Source: Tissierellia bacterium
GTDB lineage: Bacteria > Bacillota > Clostridia > Tissierellales > Tissierellaceae
Direction of reading: 5' to 3'
Assembly: GCA_012728125.1 (NCBI GenBank)
Contig: JAAYFT010000139.1
Span: forward strand, 1-47,786
Length of the DNA stretch: 47,786 nt
Made by a program: the position numbers and the translations under genes. This document shows positions 25,436 through 33,731 of the stretch, piece after piece. The notes under the pieces were generated by a model that saw only the letters and a list, made by a program, of their open reading frames with translations, was not told the origin of the DNA and searched no databases. Position 1 is the stretch's first letter. Every line of letters begins with the position of its first letter.

Positions 25436-25445
25436 CTTACCTCTC

Positions 25446-26198
25446 CTACTCCTCGTTAAGTACAATTACAGGATTATCTCCCCTATCCATTAATATCATT
25501 TTACAGGATAGTCCTTTTTTGTCGATATCTTTTAAAATTTCATTTAATAAGTTCAATTTATATTTTACATTATTTATGGTACCAAAGGCAACCATAATAC
25601 CATCATTTAATTCAATATTTATATTGTCATTATCTGTCATATCCACATCTTTCATCTTTGATAATAAACCTAGGGCATGTCCTTCTTCAATAAATTCAAA
25701 ATTTAGTTTAGTATCTTCAGAAGCTATTAAATTTTCGCCAATTCTTTTGTTCTCTATATTAAAGCCACTGATTAAGGGCAAATTTTCATTCTCACTATCT
25801 AATATATCCAAAATATATCCTTCTTCATCAATTAAGGCAACATATGATAAGTTCTTTATCTGAAATACCTCTTTCCTCTCTATAATCTCTATTATAATTC
25901 CTTTAGGAAGTTTTCTTTTTATATTTACATCTTTAATATAAGCTAAATTCCTTAAATTATTCTCTCCATCCTTTGTCCTAACCTTTAGTATGTTTTCCCC
26001 TATGTTAATGGATGAACCTAATATTATACTTTCCTTGGATAGTTTATTATTTCCTATTACCTGTATATTATTTATGATAAACAGATCTGTATTTAATGCC
26101 AACACAATTAACAAAGTTACAAATAAGCCTAACAAGAAAATTCTAAAATATAACCTTCTTCTTCGCATTTTTCTTTCTACTCTAGATATTTTTCTCAT
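25446..26198 (-). CDS. ftsQ: Cell division protein FtsQ/DivIB
   Basis: The 250-residue bitopic membrane protein has a basic cytosolic tail (RKISRVERKMRRRR), one helix (about 17-36) and a POTRA domain (about 38-108, FIINNIQVIGNNKLSKESII). An FtsQ/DivIB domain follows. It links the divisome with FtsL and FtsB-type proteins. Sequence outside POTRA is poorly conserved, as usual. The ATG follows AGGGGTGATAAC. It lies between murA and the DUF881 genes. Confidence 0.92.
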   Translation of the reverse strand: MRKISRVERKMRRRRLYFRIFLLGLFVTLLIVLALNTDLFIINNIQVIGNNKLSKESIILGSSINIGENILKVRTKDGENNLRNLAYIKDVNIKRKLPKGIIIEIIERKEVFQIKNLSYVALIDEEGYILDILDSENENLPLISGFNIENKRIGENLIASEDTKLNFEFIEEGHALGLLSKMKDVDMTDNDNINIELNDGIMVAFGTINNVKYKLNLLNEILKDIDKKGLSCKMILMDRGDNPVIVLNEE

Positions 26199-26232
26199 GT
26201 TATCACCCCTCTGGGCTAGTCCCTATGTATAA

Positions 26233-26252
26233 TTAGCAGCAAATGCTGCTAA
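26233..26252. repeat. 20-bp near-palindrome after murA
   Basis: TTAGCAGCA-AA-TGCTGCTAA has perfect 9-bp arms but no T-run, so it is a weak hairpin and not a clear terminator. It overlaps the 15-bp duplication described for 26241-26270. Confidence 0.8.
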
Positions 26253-26270
26253 TCAAAATGCTGCTAATCA
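26241..26270. repeat. Perfect 15-bp tandem duplication across the murA stop codon
   Basis: AAATGCTGCTAATCA occurs twice in direct succession (26241-26255 and 26256-26270). The right copy contains the murA stop (26264-26266). Confidence 0.95.
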
Positions 26271-27517
26271 ATCTTTACTATATCTGCACCTAAGTTTTGC
26301 AAGGTTATATGGAAATCTTCATATCCTCTTTCTATGTGATAAATATTTTGAACTTCAGTAGTCCCTTTAGCAACTAATCCTGCTAAAGTCAAAGCTGCTC
26401 CACCTCTTAAATCCTTAGCAGTTACCTTTGCACCTGTTAATTCTTTAACACCATTAATGACTGCAACCCTACCAAAGATCTTTATATTGGCCCCCATTCT
26501 AATTAATTCCTCACCATGTTTAAACCTGTTTTCAAATACAGTTTCACAGATTATACTGGTTCCATTAGCTATTGATAAGAGAGCCATCATTTGAGCCTGC
26601 ATATCTGTTGGAAATCCAGGATAGGGTAAAGTTTGTATCATTTCTATTGAATTGACCTTTCTAGGACCTGCTACTTTTAAAGAGTTGCCATTGGTATAGA
26701 TCAAGGCACCTGCTTCCTTTAACTTAGCTATTGTTCCCAATAGATGTTCTACAATAATGTTATTCAAAATAATATCTCCACCTGTTATGGTAGATGCAAC
26801 CATTAAGGTACCTGCTACAATCCTATCAGGAATTATGGTATGTGTAACGTCTTTTAACTCTTTAACACCCTCTATTGTTATTACTGAAGTTCCTGCACCG
26901 GAGACCTTGGCTCCAGACTTATTTAAGTAGTTTTGTAAGTCAATTATTTCAGGTTCCCTAGCTGCATTTCTAATCACTGTAGTTCCCTTTGCCTTTACAG
27001 CAGCTAGGATAATGTTTTCAGTGGCTCCTACCGATGGGTAATCCAATTGTATATCGCAGCCCTTTAACCCCTCAGTCTTACAGTATAGTTGACCATGAGA
27101 CTCTTCTATTATTGCTCCCATACTTCTTAATGCTTTTAAATGTAGATCTATAGGTCTTGGTCCAATTTCACAACCACCGGGGTAAGTTATGACAACCTCA
27201 CCCGTTCTTGATAACATTGCTCCCATTAGTATGATGGAAGATCTCATTTCCCTAACTAATTCCTCTGGAACTACTATTTGATTTAGGGGTTTAGAATCTA
27301 TTTCCATGATATTACCAGTTCTTTTAACTGTACAACCTAATGATAAGAGAATACTTTCCATTATTTCCACATCTCTTAAATTAGGTATATTAAATATGGT
27401 GCTTTTATTTTCTCCAATAACAGTGGCTGCTAATATAGGTAGTACTGAATTCTTGGCTCCTGAAACTGAAACTTCTCCCATTAGCTTATTTCCACCATTG
27501 ATAATATATTTTCCCAC
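26264..27517 (-). CDS. murA: UDP-N-acetylglucosamine 1-carboxyvinyltransferase MurA
   Basis: The 417-residue cytosolic enzyme transfers enolpyruvate from PEP to UDP-GlcNAc, the first committed step of peptidoglycan synthesis. It has the two-domain EPSP-synthase-like fold with the N-terminal GGNKLMGEVSVSGAKNSVLP stretch. The fosfomycin-target cysteine is present (Cys116 in GGCEIGPRPID), so no natural Cys-to-Asp resistance is seen. I chose the GTG at 27517, seven bases after GGAGG; the in-frame ATG at 27538 precedes the ribosome site. Its place between murG and ftsQ is typical for clostridia. Confidence 0.96.
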   Translation of the reverse strand: MGKYIINGGNKLMGEVSVSGAKNSVLPILAATVIGENKSTIFNIPNLRDVEIMESILLSLGCTVKRTGNIMEIDSKPLNQIVVPEELVREMRSSIILMGAMLSRTGEVVITYPGGCEIGPRPIDLHLKALRSMGAIIEESHGQLYCKTEGLKGCDIQLDYPSVGATENIILAAVKAKGTTVIRNAAREPEIIDLQNYLNKSGAKVSGAGTSVITIEGVKELKDVTHTIIPDRIVAGTLMVASTITGGDIILNNIIVEHLLGTIAKLKEAGALIYTNGNSLKVAGPRKVNSIEMIQTLPYPGFPTDMQAQMMALLSIANGTSIICETVFENRFKHGEELIRMGANIKIFGRVAVINGVKELTGAKVTAKDLRGGAALTLAGLVAKGTTEVQNIYHIERGYEDFHITLQNLGADIVKID

Positions 27518-27590
27518 CAAACCACCTCCGCATAACATACATTCGAGTATATAAACATATTATGCATAGGTGGATTTAGGGTTACAGATT

Positions 27591-28688
27591 TTATTTTATG
27601 ATGGTTTCAATAAGCTGGTATATCTTTTCTGCTGCATCGATTTGACCCATTTTTTTGCTATTTTTTCTCATATTTGATAATTTTTTGTCATCTCTTATAA
27701 TACTATATATAATATCATCTAGTCTGGTATTATTTAAATCCTTCTCAAGTACTAATACGCAAGCTCCATTTTTTTCAAAGGCCCTAGCATTAAACTCCTG
27801 ATGGTTTTCTGCTGTATAACTTTTAGGTATTAATATGCTTGGGACACCTACTGCTGAAATCTCTGCCAAGGTAATGGCTCCTGCTGAGGTAATAACAAGG
27901 CTTGCAATGTTTATTGCTTCAGGCATCTGGTAAAAGTATGGGAATATCCTAATGTTTTTATCAAGTATAATGTTGTTTTTATTGATCTCTTTCATAAATT
28001 CATCATAGAATCTTTTACCAGTTACATGAATTAGCTGTATGTCTTTTATACCCCTTCTAATAAAATCAAACATGGCATCGTTTAATTTTTTCTGTCCTCC
28101 ACTACCTCCAAAGGATAGGATAAAGGGTTTATTTTTATCTATATTTAGGCTTTTATAGGCCATTTCCTTATCTATTTCAAGGATTTCCCTACGGATTGGG
28201 TTTCCTGTTTTTACAACCCTATCGGGGTGTTTAAAGTATTTTTTTGACTCCTCGAAGGTTACAGCTACCTTATCCACATATCTAGATAAAATCTTATTTG
28301 TAATACCTGGATAGGCGTTTTGTTCGTGGATTAATGCAGGTATCTTTTTCCTCTTAGCCACATAGACTACTGGACCACAAACATATCCTCCAGTACCTAT
28401 TACAACATCGGGCTTAAATTCGTCTAAGATCTTCTTGGCATCAAATAAGCCATGTATAAGTTCCTTTGCTGCAATTAATGAATTTTTATTTAATCTCCTA
28501 GGCAAGCCCTTAACCCTTATGGTTTTAAATTTTAATCCTTCCTTTGGTACCAGTTCTGCTTCTAAACCCTCCTTAGTACCTACATAAAGGATATTGGCAT
28601 TTTTATCTCTTAACTGAATTTCTTTTGCAATGGCTAAGGCAGGGTATATGTGGCCACCTGTACCTCCACCAGATATTAAATATTTCAA
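27591..28688 (-). CDS. murG: MurG glycosyltransferase (lipid II synthesis)
   Basis: The 365-residue peripheral membrane enzyme adds GlcNAc to lipid I to give lipid II. The N-terminal GGGTGGHIYPALAIA motif, the second glycine motif SFGGSGGQKKLND and the UDP-binding region SAGAITLAEISAVGVPSILIP are all present. The preferred start is the TTG at 28688, nine bases after AGGAG. The TTG at 28697 touches the site and overlaps the ftsW stop. It is translationally coupled to ftsW. Confidence 0.96.
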   Translation of the reverse strand: MKYLISGGGTGGHIYPALAIAKEIQLRDKNANILYVGTKEGLEAELVPKEGLKFKTIRVKGLPRRLNKNSLIAAKELIHGLFDAKKILDEFKPDVVIGTGGYVCGPVVYVAKRKKIPALIHEQNAYPGITNKILSRYVDKVAVTFEESKKYFKHPDRVVKTGNPIRREILEIDKEMAYKSLNIDKNKPFILSFGGSGGQKKLNDAMFDFIRRGIKDIQLIHVTGKRFYDEFMKEINKNNIILDKNIRIFPYFYQMPEAINIASLVITSAGAITLAEISAVGVPSILIPKSYTAENHQEFNARAFEKNGACVLVLEKDLNNTRLDDIIYSIIRDDKKLSNMRKNSKKMGQIDAAEKIYQLIETIIK

Positions 28689-28693
28689 CTCTT

Positions 28694-29821
28694 TCAACTC
28701 CTATCTAAATTCGCATGTCTAGAAATATTTAGCAGTATTCCTATGGCTGACATATAAACCATTAGGGAAGTTCCACCATAAGATACAAAAGGCAAAGTAA
28801 TGCCTGTTGTAGGTATGGAAGATGTTACTACTGCAATATGGATTAAGGTTTGAACAGTTACTAAAGCTGTTATACCTGAAGCCAAAAAACATCCAAATGC
28901 ATCTTCAATACTTAAGGCTATCCTAATGCCACGCCAAATCAATATCATGAATAGTATAATGACGAAACTAGTACCTAAAAAACCTAGTTCTTCACCTATA
29001 ATTGAAAAAATAAAGTCGTTATAGGACTCAGGAATATAGAAGAATTTTTGCCTGCTTTTTCCTAAACCTAGGCCAAATAGGCCTCCAGAACCTAGGGCAT
29101 ATAGTGATTGGACAGCTTGCCATCCAATATCTAATTTGTGGGCAAAGGGGTCTCTAAAAGCTATAATTCTCTTCAATCTATATTCATTCTCTGGCCCCGT
29201 TACAGCTAAGACTCCCAAGGCAGCAGCTCCTAAAACCATGAAAACCAAGTGAAACAAATTCATCCCAGATATGAAAAACATGCCCATCAAGGTAGCTGCC
29301 AAAGTAATGGTAGTTCCTAAGTCTTTCTGAACATATATGGCACCACAGGCTATGCCTACAATGATTAAGGCAGGCAATGTGCCATGAAAAAGTGAAGAGA
29401 TTTCTTCTTTTTTATTAGCAAGGAAGTTGGAAAAGAAAATTATGGAACCTATTTTTATGGCATCTGAAGGCATGAAGGTTGTAAAGCCTAAATCTATCCA
29501 TCTCCTTGCTCCTTTAATTTCCCTACCTAAGGGAGTAAAGATCAAGGCCCCTAAAAATAGGGAGAATATAAAAATCAATAGAGAGTATTTCTTCCAGATT
29601 TTATAGTCTATGTTCATACAAATTAGGAGGCCTGTAAGACCAACTGAAGCAGATATAATTTGCTTTTTCAAAAAATGGTAACCGTTTCCATAATCTTGCA
29701 TGGCTTCAGGCCAGCTAGCACTAAAAACCATAATGATGCCAATGAAGACAAGGAATAAGGTTGACAAAAGTAAGGTGAAATCAACTGCTTTTTTTCTTTG
29801 AAGAGTCTTTTTCTTTGACAT
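28694..29821 (-). CDS. ftsW: FtsW, SEDS-family peptidoglycan glycosyltransferase
   Basis: The 375-residue polytopic protein has about ten membrane helices. Family motifs include GREIKGARRWIDLG, PSDAIKIGSI, QKDLGTT with the catalytic Asp of SEDS proteins, and the C-terminal PTTGITLPFVSYGGTS. It polymerises lipid II at the septum together with a class B PBP, here probably the SpoVD/FtsI-type protein encoded in the same cluster. It could also be the SpoVE paralogue, since sequence alone does not separate FtsW from SpoVE. The ATG follows GGTGGAGTAAT. Confidence 0.94.
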   Translation of the reverse strand: MSKKKTLQRKKAVDFTLLLSTLFLVFIGIIMVFSASWPEAMQDYGNGYHFLKKQIISASVGLTGLLICMNIDYKIWKKYSLLIFIFSLFLGALIFTPLGREIKGARRWIDLGFTTFMPSDAIKIGSIIFFSNFLANKKEEISSLFHGTLPALIIVGIACGAIYVQKDLGTTITLAATLMGMFFISGMNLFHLVFMVLGAAALGVLAVTGPENEYRLKRIIAFRDPFAHKLDIGWQAVQSLYALGSGGLFGLGLGKSRQKFFYIPESYNDFIFSIIGEELGFLGTSFVIILFMILIWRGIRIALSIEDAFGCFLASGITALVTVQTLIHIAVVTSSIPTTGITLPFVSYGGTSLMVYMSAIGILLNISRHANLDRS

Positions 29822-29822
29822 A

Positions 29823-31184
29823 TTACTCCACCTCTAAATTATAAACAGCGTTTTTAAAATCCTTACCTCTTTCCTCGAAACTATTGTACATATCCCAGGA
29901 AGCACACGCAGGAGATAGTAACACATTATCCTTTTCCTTTCCTAACTTATAAGCTAAATTTACAGCTTCCTTCATATTGTCTACTAGATGTACATTTATA
30001 AAATTTAACTTTAAGGCAGTTTCCTTGATTTTTTCCTTTGTTTCTCCCATAAGAATTAGGTCTTTAACTTTTCCATTAAAGGATTTGATCAAATCATCAA
30101 AGTCTGAACCCTTATCATAGCCACCTGCTATTAGGATTATGGGTCCATTAAGGGCCTCTATTGCCTTTATGGTAGAGTCTGGATTAGTTCCCTTGGAATC
30201 ATTATAAAAGGCAATACCTCTTATTTCCTTAACATATTCAATCCTATGTTCTACTCCAGGAAACTCCTTCAAGACTTCTCTAATACTGCTTAAATCTACT
30301 CCCATAGCATAGGCTATAGCAACGCTGGCTAAAGCATTTTCCAGATTATGCTTTCCTAATATCTTTAGTTCACCAGTAGGAATTACTCTTTCATTAATAT
30401 TTTCATCCTTTATAACTATATAATCTCCTTCTACAAATACTCCCTTATCTAATACACTATTAGCACTAAACCAGATAAGCTTTGAATCAATTTCTTCCTC
30501 AAATTGTCTTAGGAAAGTATCTTCAAAGTTGAGTACTGTATAATCATTTTTACCTTGGTTTTTGAATACTTTTTTCTTAGCCCCTATATAATTGTCCAAT
30601 GTACTATGCCAGTCTAAATGGTCAGGGGTAATATTGGTTATTAAGCTTACCCTAGGTTTAAAATGTATTGTATCCTCCAATTGAAAACTACTTGCTTCAA
30701 CGACAAAGACATCTTCCTTTTCAGCATTTATCATATCTGCAAGAATACCCACACCTATGTTTCCTGCTAGGTAAGTCTTATATTTTGCCTTCTTAAATAT
30801 CTCTCCCACTAAGGCAGTAGTGGTAGTCTTACCATTGGTACCCGTTATAGCAATTATATTATCTGTTGGTGAGATTCTATAGGCCAATTCTATATCTGTT
30901 ATTACCTCTATGTTTCTGTTTCTGGCATTAAGAATAATTGGATTAGTAGGCATAATTCCAGGGCTTTTTATTATTAAATCAATATCTTCCAATGGGATAT
31001 CAATTGTATTCAAGTATTTTTCAACAAATATGCCATCTATTTTTTGAAAGAAGTCTTCCAATTCCTCTTCTTTTTTTGAATCAGATACTATTATTTGGGC
31101 ATTTAACTTGTGAAGTGCCTTTACTGTAGATAGGCCTGTTATGCCCAGTCCTAAAACTAATACTCTAGAATTTGATAAATCCAT
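29823..31184 (-). CDS. murD: UDP-N-acetylmuramoylalanine--D-glutamate ligase MurD
   Basis: The 453-residue Mur ligase adds D-Glu to UDP-MurNAc-L-Ala with ATP. The N-terminal Rossmann-like domain (SRVLVLGLGITGLSTVKAL), the ATP loop GTNGKTTTT and the ligase motif (IEYVKEIRGIAFYNDSKGTN) are visible. The chosen ATG at 31184 follows AAAGAGAGTTGATT; a frame start at 31214 lies inside mraY. One base separates its stop from ftsW. Confidence 0.96.
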   Translation of the reverse strand: MDLSNSRVLVLGLGITGLSTVKALHKLNAQIIVSDSKKEEELEDFFQKIDGIFVEKYLNTIDIPLEDIDLIIKSPGIMPTNPIILNARNRNIEVITDIELAYRISPTDNIIAITGTNGKTTTTALVGEIFKKAKYKTYLAGNIGVGILADMINAEKEDVFVVEASSFQLEDTIHFKPRVSLITNITPDHLDWHSTLDNYIGAKKKVFKNQGKNDYTVLNFEDTFLRQFEEEIDSKLIWFSANSVLDKGVFVEGDYIVIKDENINERVIPTGELKILGKHNLENALASVAIAYAMGVDLSSIREVLKEFPGVEHRIEYVKEIRGIAFYNDSKGTNPDSTIKAIEALNGPIILIAGGYDKGSDFDDLIKSFNGKVKDLILMGETKEKIKETALKLNFINVHLVDNMKEAVNLAYKLGKEKDNVLLSPACASWDMYNSFEERGKDFKNAVYNLEVE

Positions 31185-31200
31185 ATAATCAACTCTCTTT

Positions 31201-32169
31201 CTAATAAGGTACACTAACTATCCCAATTAAGCATAATATAACTGTTACAATCCAAAATACAGCTACTACTTTAGTTTCCTTCCAACCTTTTTGCTCATAG
31301 TGATGATGGAGTGGACTCATAAGGAAAACCCTTTTTCCAGTTAGTTTATAAGAAGTTACTTGAATAATAACCGATAGGGCTTCTGCAAAGTATATACCTC
31401 CCACTATTGGTATTATCAAAGGCAGATTCAAAAGTATTGCTATGGCAGAGACTGCTCCACCTAAGGCCATAGACCCTGTATCTCCCATAAAGACTTTTGC
31501 AGGATAGGCATTGTGGATTAAAAAGCCTAAACAAGCTCCTGCCAAGGTAGTGGAGAATATGGATATGCTTTCCATACCATAGTTTAATGCAACCAATCCA
31601 AAGAAGGACAGGATAATTAAAGTAACTCCTGATGCTAACCCATCTAGACCATCGGTTAAATTTACACTATTAACAGTTGCCACAACTACAAAGGTAATGA
31701 ATGGAATGTATAAGGGGCCTAGGTCTAAGTATTGGTCTCTCAAAAAGGGTACTATTAGTTTAGTTCCTAGTACAGAAGTAGATGATTGATATATTGCCAA
31801 AATAACAGCCAGTATAATTTGACCAATCAATTTTTGGTATGCCCTTAATCCCAAAGACCTTTTCTTAACTACCTTTATATAATCGTCTATGAATCCGATT
31901 AAACCGAATCCAAAAGTAGATAATAGTAATACATACATATCACGATTTAATACACCGGATGTTACAATTGTAATGACTAAGGCTATTAGTATTAAAATCC
32001 CACCCATAGTAGGAGTTCCAGATTTTTTTAAGTGGGTTTGAGGGCCATCATCTCTTACATTTTGACCGATTTTTAGCTTCCTTAATAAGGGTATCATAAT
32101 TGGCCCAAGGATAAGGGTTATTAAAAAGGATATTAAAATATTTCTTACTATATCTATATATTCAATCAT
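31201..32169 (-). CDS. mraY: MraY, phospho-MurNAc-pentapeptide translocase
   Basis: The 322-residue polytopic enzyme makes lipid I on the inner face of the membrane. It has about ten helices, the Mg/substrate motifs FIDDYIKV and NSVNLTDGLDGLASG, and the C-terminal SPLHHHYEQKGW. It directly follows murE; the murF gene that often separates them in other bacteria is absent here. The ATG follows AGGAGAAAATT. Confidence 0.97.
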   Translation of the reverse strand: MIEYIDIVRNILISFLITLILGPIMIPLLRKLKIGQNVRDDGPQTHLKKSGTPTMGGILILIALVITIVTSGVLNRDMYVLLLSTFGFGLIGFIDDYIKVVKKRSLGLRAYQKLIGQIILAVILAIYQSSTSVLGTKLIVPFLRDQYLDLGPLYIPFITFVVVATVNSVNLTDGLDGLASGVTLIILSFFGLVALNYGMESISIFSTTLAGACLGFLIHNAYPAKVFMGDTGSMALGGAVSAIAILLNLPLIIPIVGGIYFAEALSVIIQVTSYKLTGKRVFLMSPLHHHYEQKGWKETKVVAVFWIVTVILCLIGIVSVPY

Positions 32170-32197
32170 AATTTTCTCCTCTCAAGTATCTAATCTA

Positions 32198-33655
32198 TTA
32201 TTTTTTGTTATTTAGATAATCTAGTACAATTTGCCTTTCATCAAAAGGTAAGGTCTTTCCATTGATTATGGTATAGGTTTCATGGCCTTTCCCTGCCAAT
32301 AATATTATATCTTTAGGCTTAGCATTATCTAAAGCGTATTTAATAGCTTCCTCCCTATCTATTATCTTAACAAATTTTCCTCCTGTTTTTCTTGTACCAA
32401 CCAAGACATCATCTATAATTGATTCTGGGTCTTCAAATCTTGGGTTATCTGATGTGACTATGGACAAGTCAGCATATTTGCCAACTGTTTCCCCCATTTC
32501 AGGTCTTTTAGTCCTATCCCTATTGCCTCCAGCTCCAAAAACTACGATTATTCTTCCTTCTGCAAACTTTTCAATAACTTTTAGCACTTTTTCAAGTCCA
32601 TCTGCCGTATGGGCAAAATCTATTATAACAGTATAATCTGTATTGGTGGGAACTACTTCAAATCTTCCTTTTATTCCTTCTAAGGATTCTAAGCCCTTTT
32701 TAATAGTGTCTAGGTCTATACCATAGGCATAGGCACAGGCTGCTGCAGCTAAACTGTTATATACGCTAAATTCACCTGGAATATTTAATTTTATCTCTAT
32801 CTTACCTTGAGGCGTGTTTAAGTTAAACTTTACTTTTGATAAGCTAAATTCAACATCTGTTGCAAAAATGTCTGCCTTATTTCTTATACCATAGGTCAAT
32901 AAGGGAATTTGCTCCCCTATTAAGTCTATTATTTTCCTTCCGTAATTATCATCAATATTTATAATATTGTATTTCTTAGTTTTGCTAAAAAGTTTTAATT
33001 TGCTGTGAAAATATTTGTCCATGGTTTCATGATAGTCTAAGTGGTCCTTGCTCAAATTAGTGAATATACCAACATGAAAACCCATATAGTTTACCCTTTT
33101 TAATTCTAAGGCATGGGAAGATACTTCCATGATACAAGTATCAATGCTTTTATCAACCATTTCCTTCAGTAGCTTATGGATAATTAAGGCATTAGGCGTA
33201 GTGTTGGTAATATCGGATTTTTCATCTCCAATTATGGCTCCAATGGTGCCTATAATACCTACTTTTTTATTATATTCTTCAAAAATACTTTTAATGAAAT
33301 ATGTAATTGAAGTTTTTCCATTGGTGCCTGTTATCCCTATTAATTCCAATTGCTCCCAGGGTCTATTATTGAAAATACTTGAAAACCTTGCCAAGGCATC
33401 TACTGAATCCTCAACCTTAATTACTGTAATATCTTCTTTTATATCTAAGTCTCTATCTATAACTACTGCAATAGCACCATTTTCAATAGCTTTGTCAATA
33501 TAATCGTGACCATCTACTGTAAAGCCTCTTTCTGCAATAAAAAGGTCTCCCCTTTCTATTTTGCGGGAATCATTATTTATACCTGTTATGTCTATGTCTA
33601 GACTACCCTTTAGTAAAGTATATTGGTAGTCCTTAACTATATCTTTTAAGTTCAT
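32198..33655 (-). CDS. murE: UDP-MurNAc-tripeptide synthetase MurE (meso-DAP type)
   Basis: The 485-residue Mur ligase adds the third residue of the stem peptide. The ATP loop GTNGKTSITYF, the carbamylated-lysine region and the motif DNPRFEDPE are present. DNPR is the signature of enzymes that use meso-diaminopimelate, whereas lysine-adding enzymes have a different motif. It starts just after the spoVD terminator, so it may have an extra promoter or depend on read-through. The ATG follows AGGTGGGACT. Confidence 0.96.
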   Translation of the reverse strand: MNLKDIVKDYQYTLLKGSLDIDITGINNDSRKIERGDLFIAERGFTVDGHDYIDKAIENGAIAVVIDRDLDIKEDITVIKVEDSVDALARFSSIFNNRPWEQLELIGITGTNGKTSITYFIKSIFEEYNKKVGIIGTIGAIIGDEKSDITNTTPNALIIHKLLKEMVDKSIDTCIMEVSSHALELKRVNYMGFHVGIFTNLSKDHLDYHETMDKYFHSKLKLFSKTKKYNIINIDDNYGRKIIDLIGEQIPLLTYGIRNKADIFATDVEFSLSKVKFNLNTPQGKIEIKLNIPGEFSVYNSLAAAACAYAYGIDLDTIKKGLESLEGIKGRFEVVPTNTDYTVIIDFAHTADGLEKVLKVIEKFAEGRIIVVFGAGGNRDRTKRPEMGETVGKYADLSIVTSDNPRFEDPESIIDDVLVGTRKTGGKFVKIIDREEAIKYALDNAKPKDIILLAGKGHETYTIINGKTLPFDERQIVLDYLNNKK

Positions 33656-33695
33656 AGTCCCACCTGCCTTCTATCCTTTATAAAGATTAACTAAA

Positions 33696-33717
33696 AGGCA
33701 ACTTACTTAAGTTGCCT
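33696..33717 (-). terminator. Terminator between spoVD and murE
   Basis: AGGCAACTT / AAGTTGCCT form a perfect 9-bp stem with a 4-base loop, followed by TTTAGTT on the minus strand. It is 14 bases past the spoVD stop and 41 bases before murE. The short T-run suggests partial termination. Confidence 0.75.
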
Positions 33718-33731
33718 CTAATATCTTACTC

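Noticed and set aside
31346-31534. Short minus-strand frame inside mraY
   Set aside because: It overlaps mraY in another frame, and mraY is fully conserved across this stretch.
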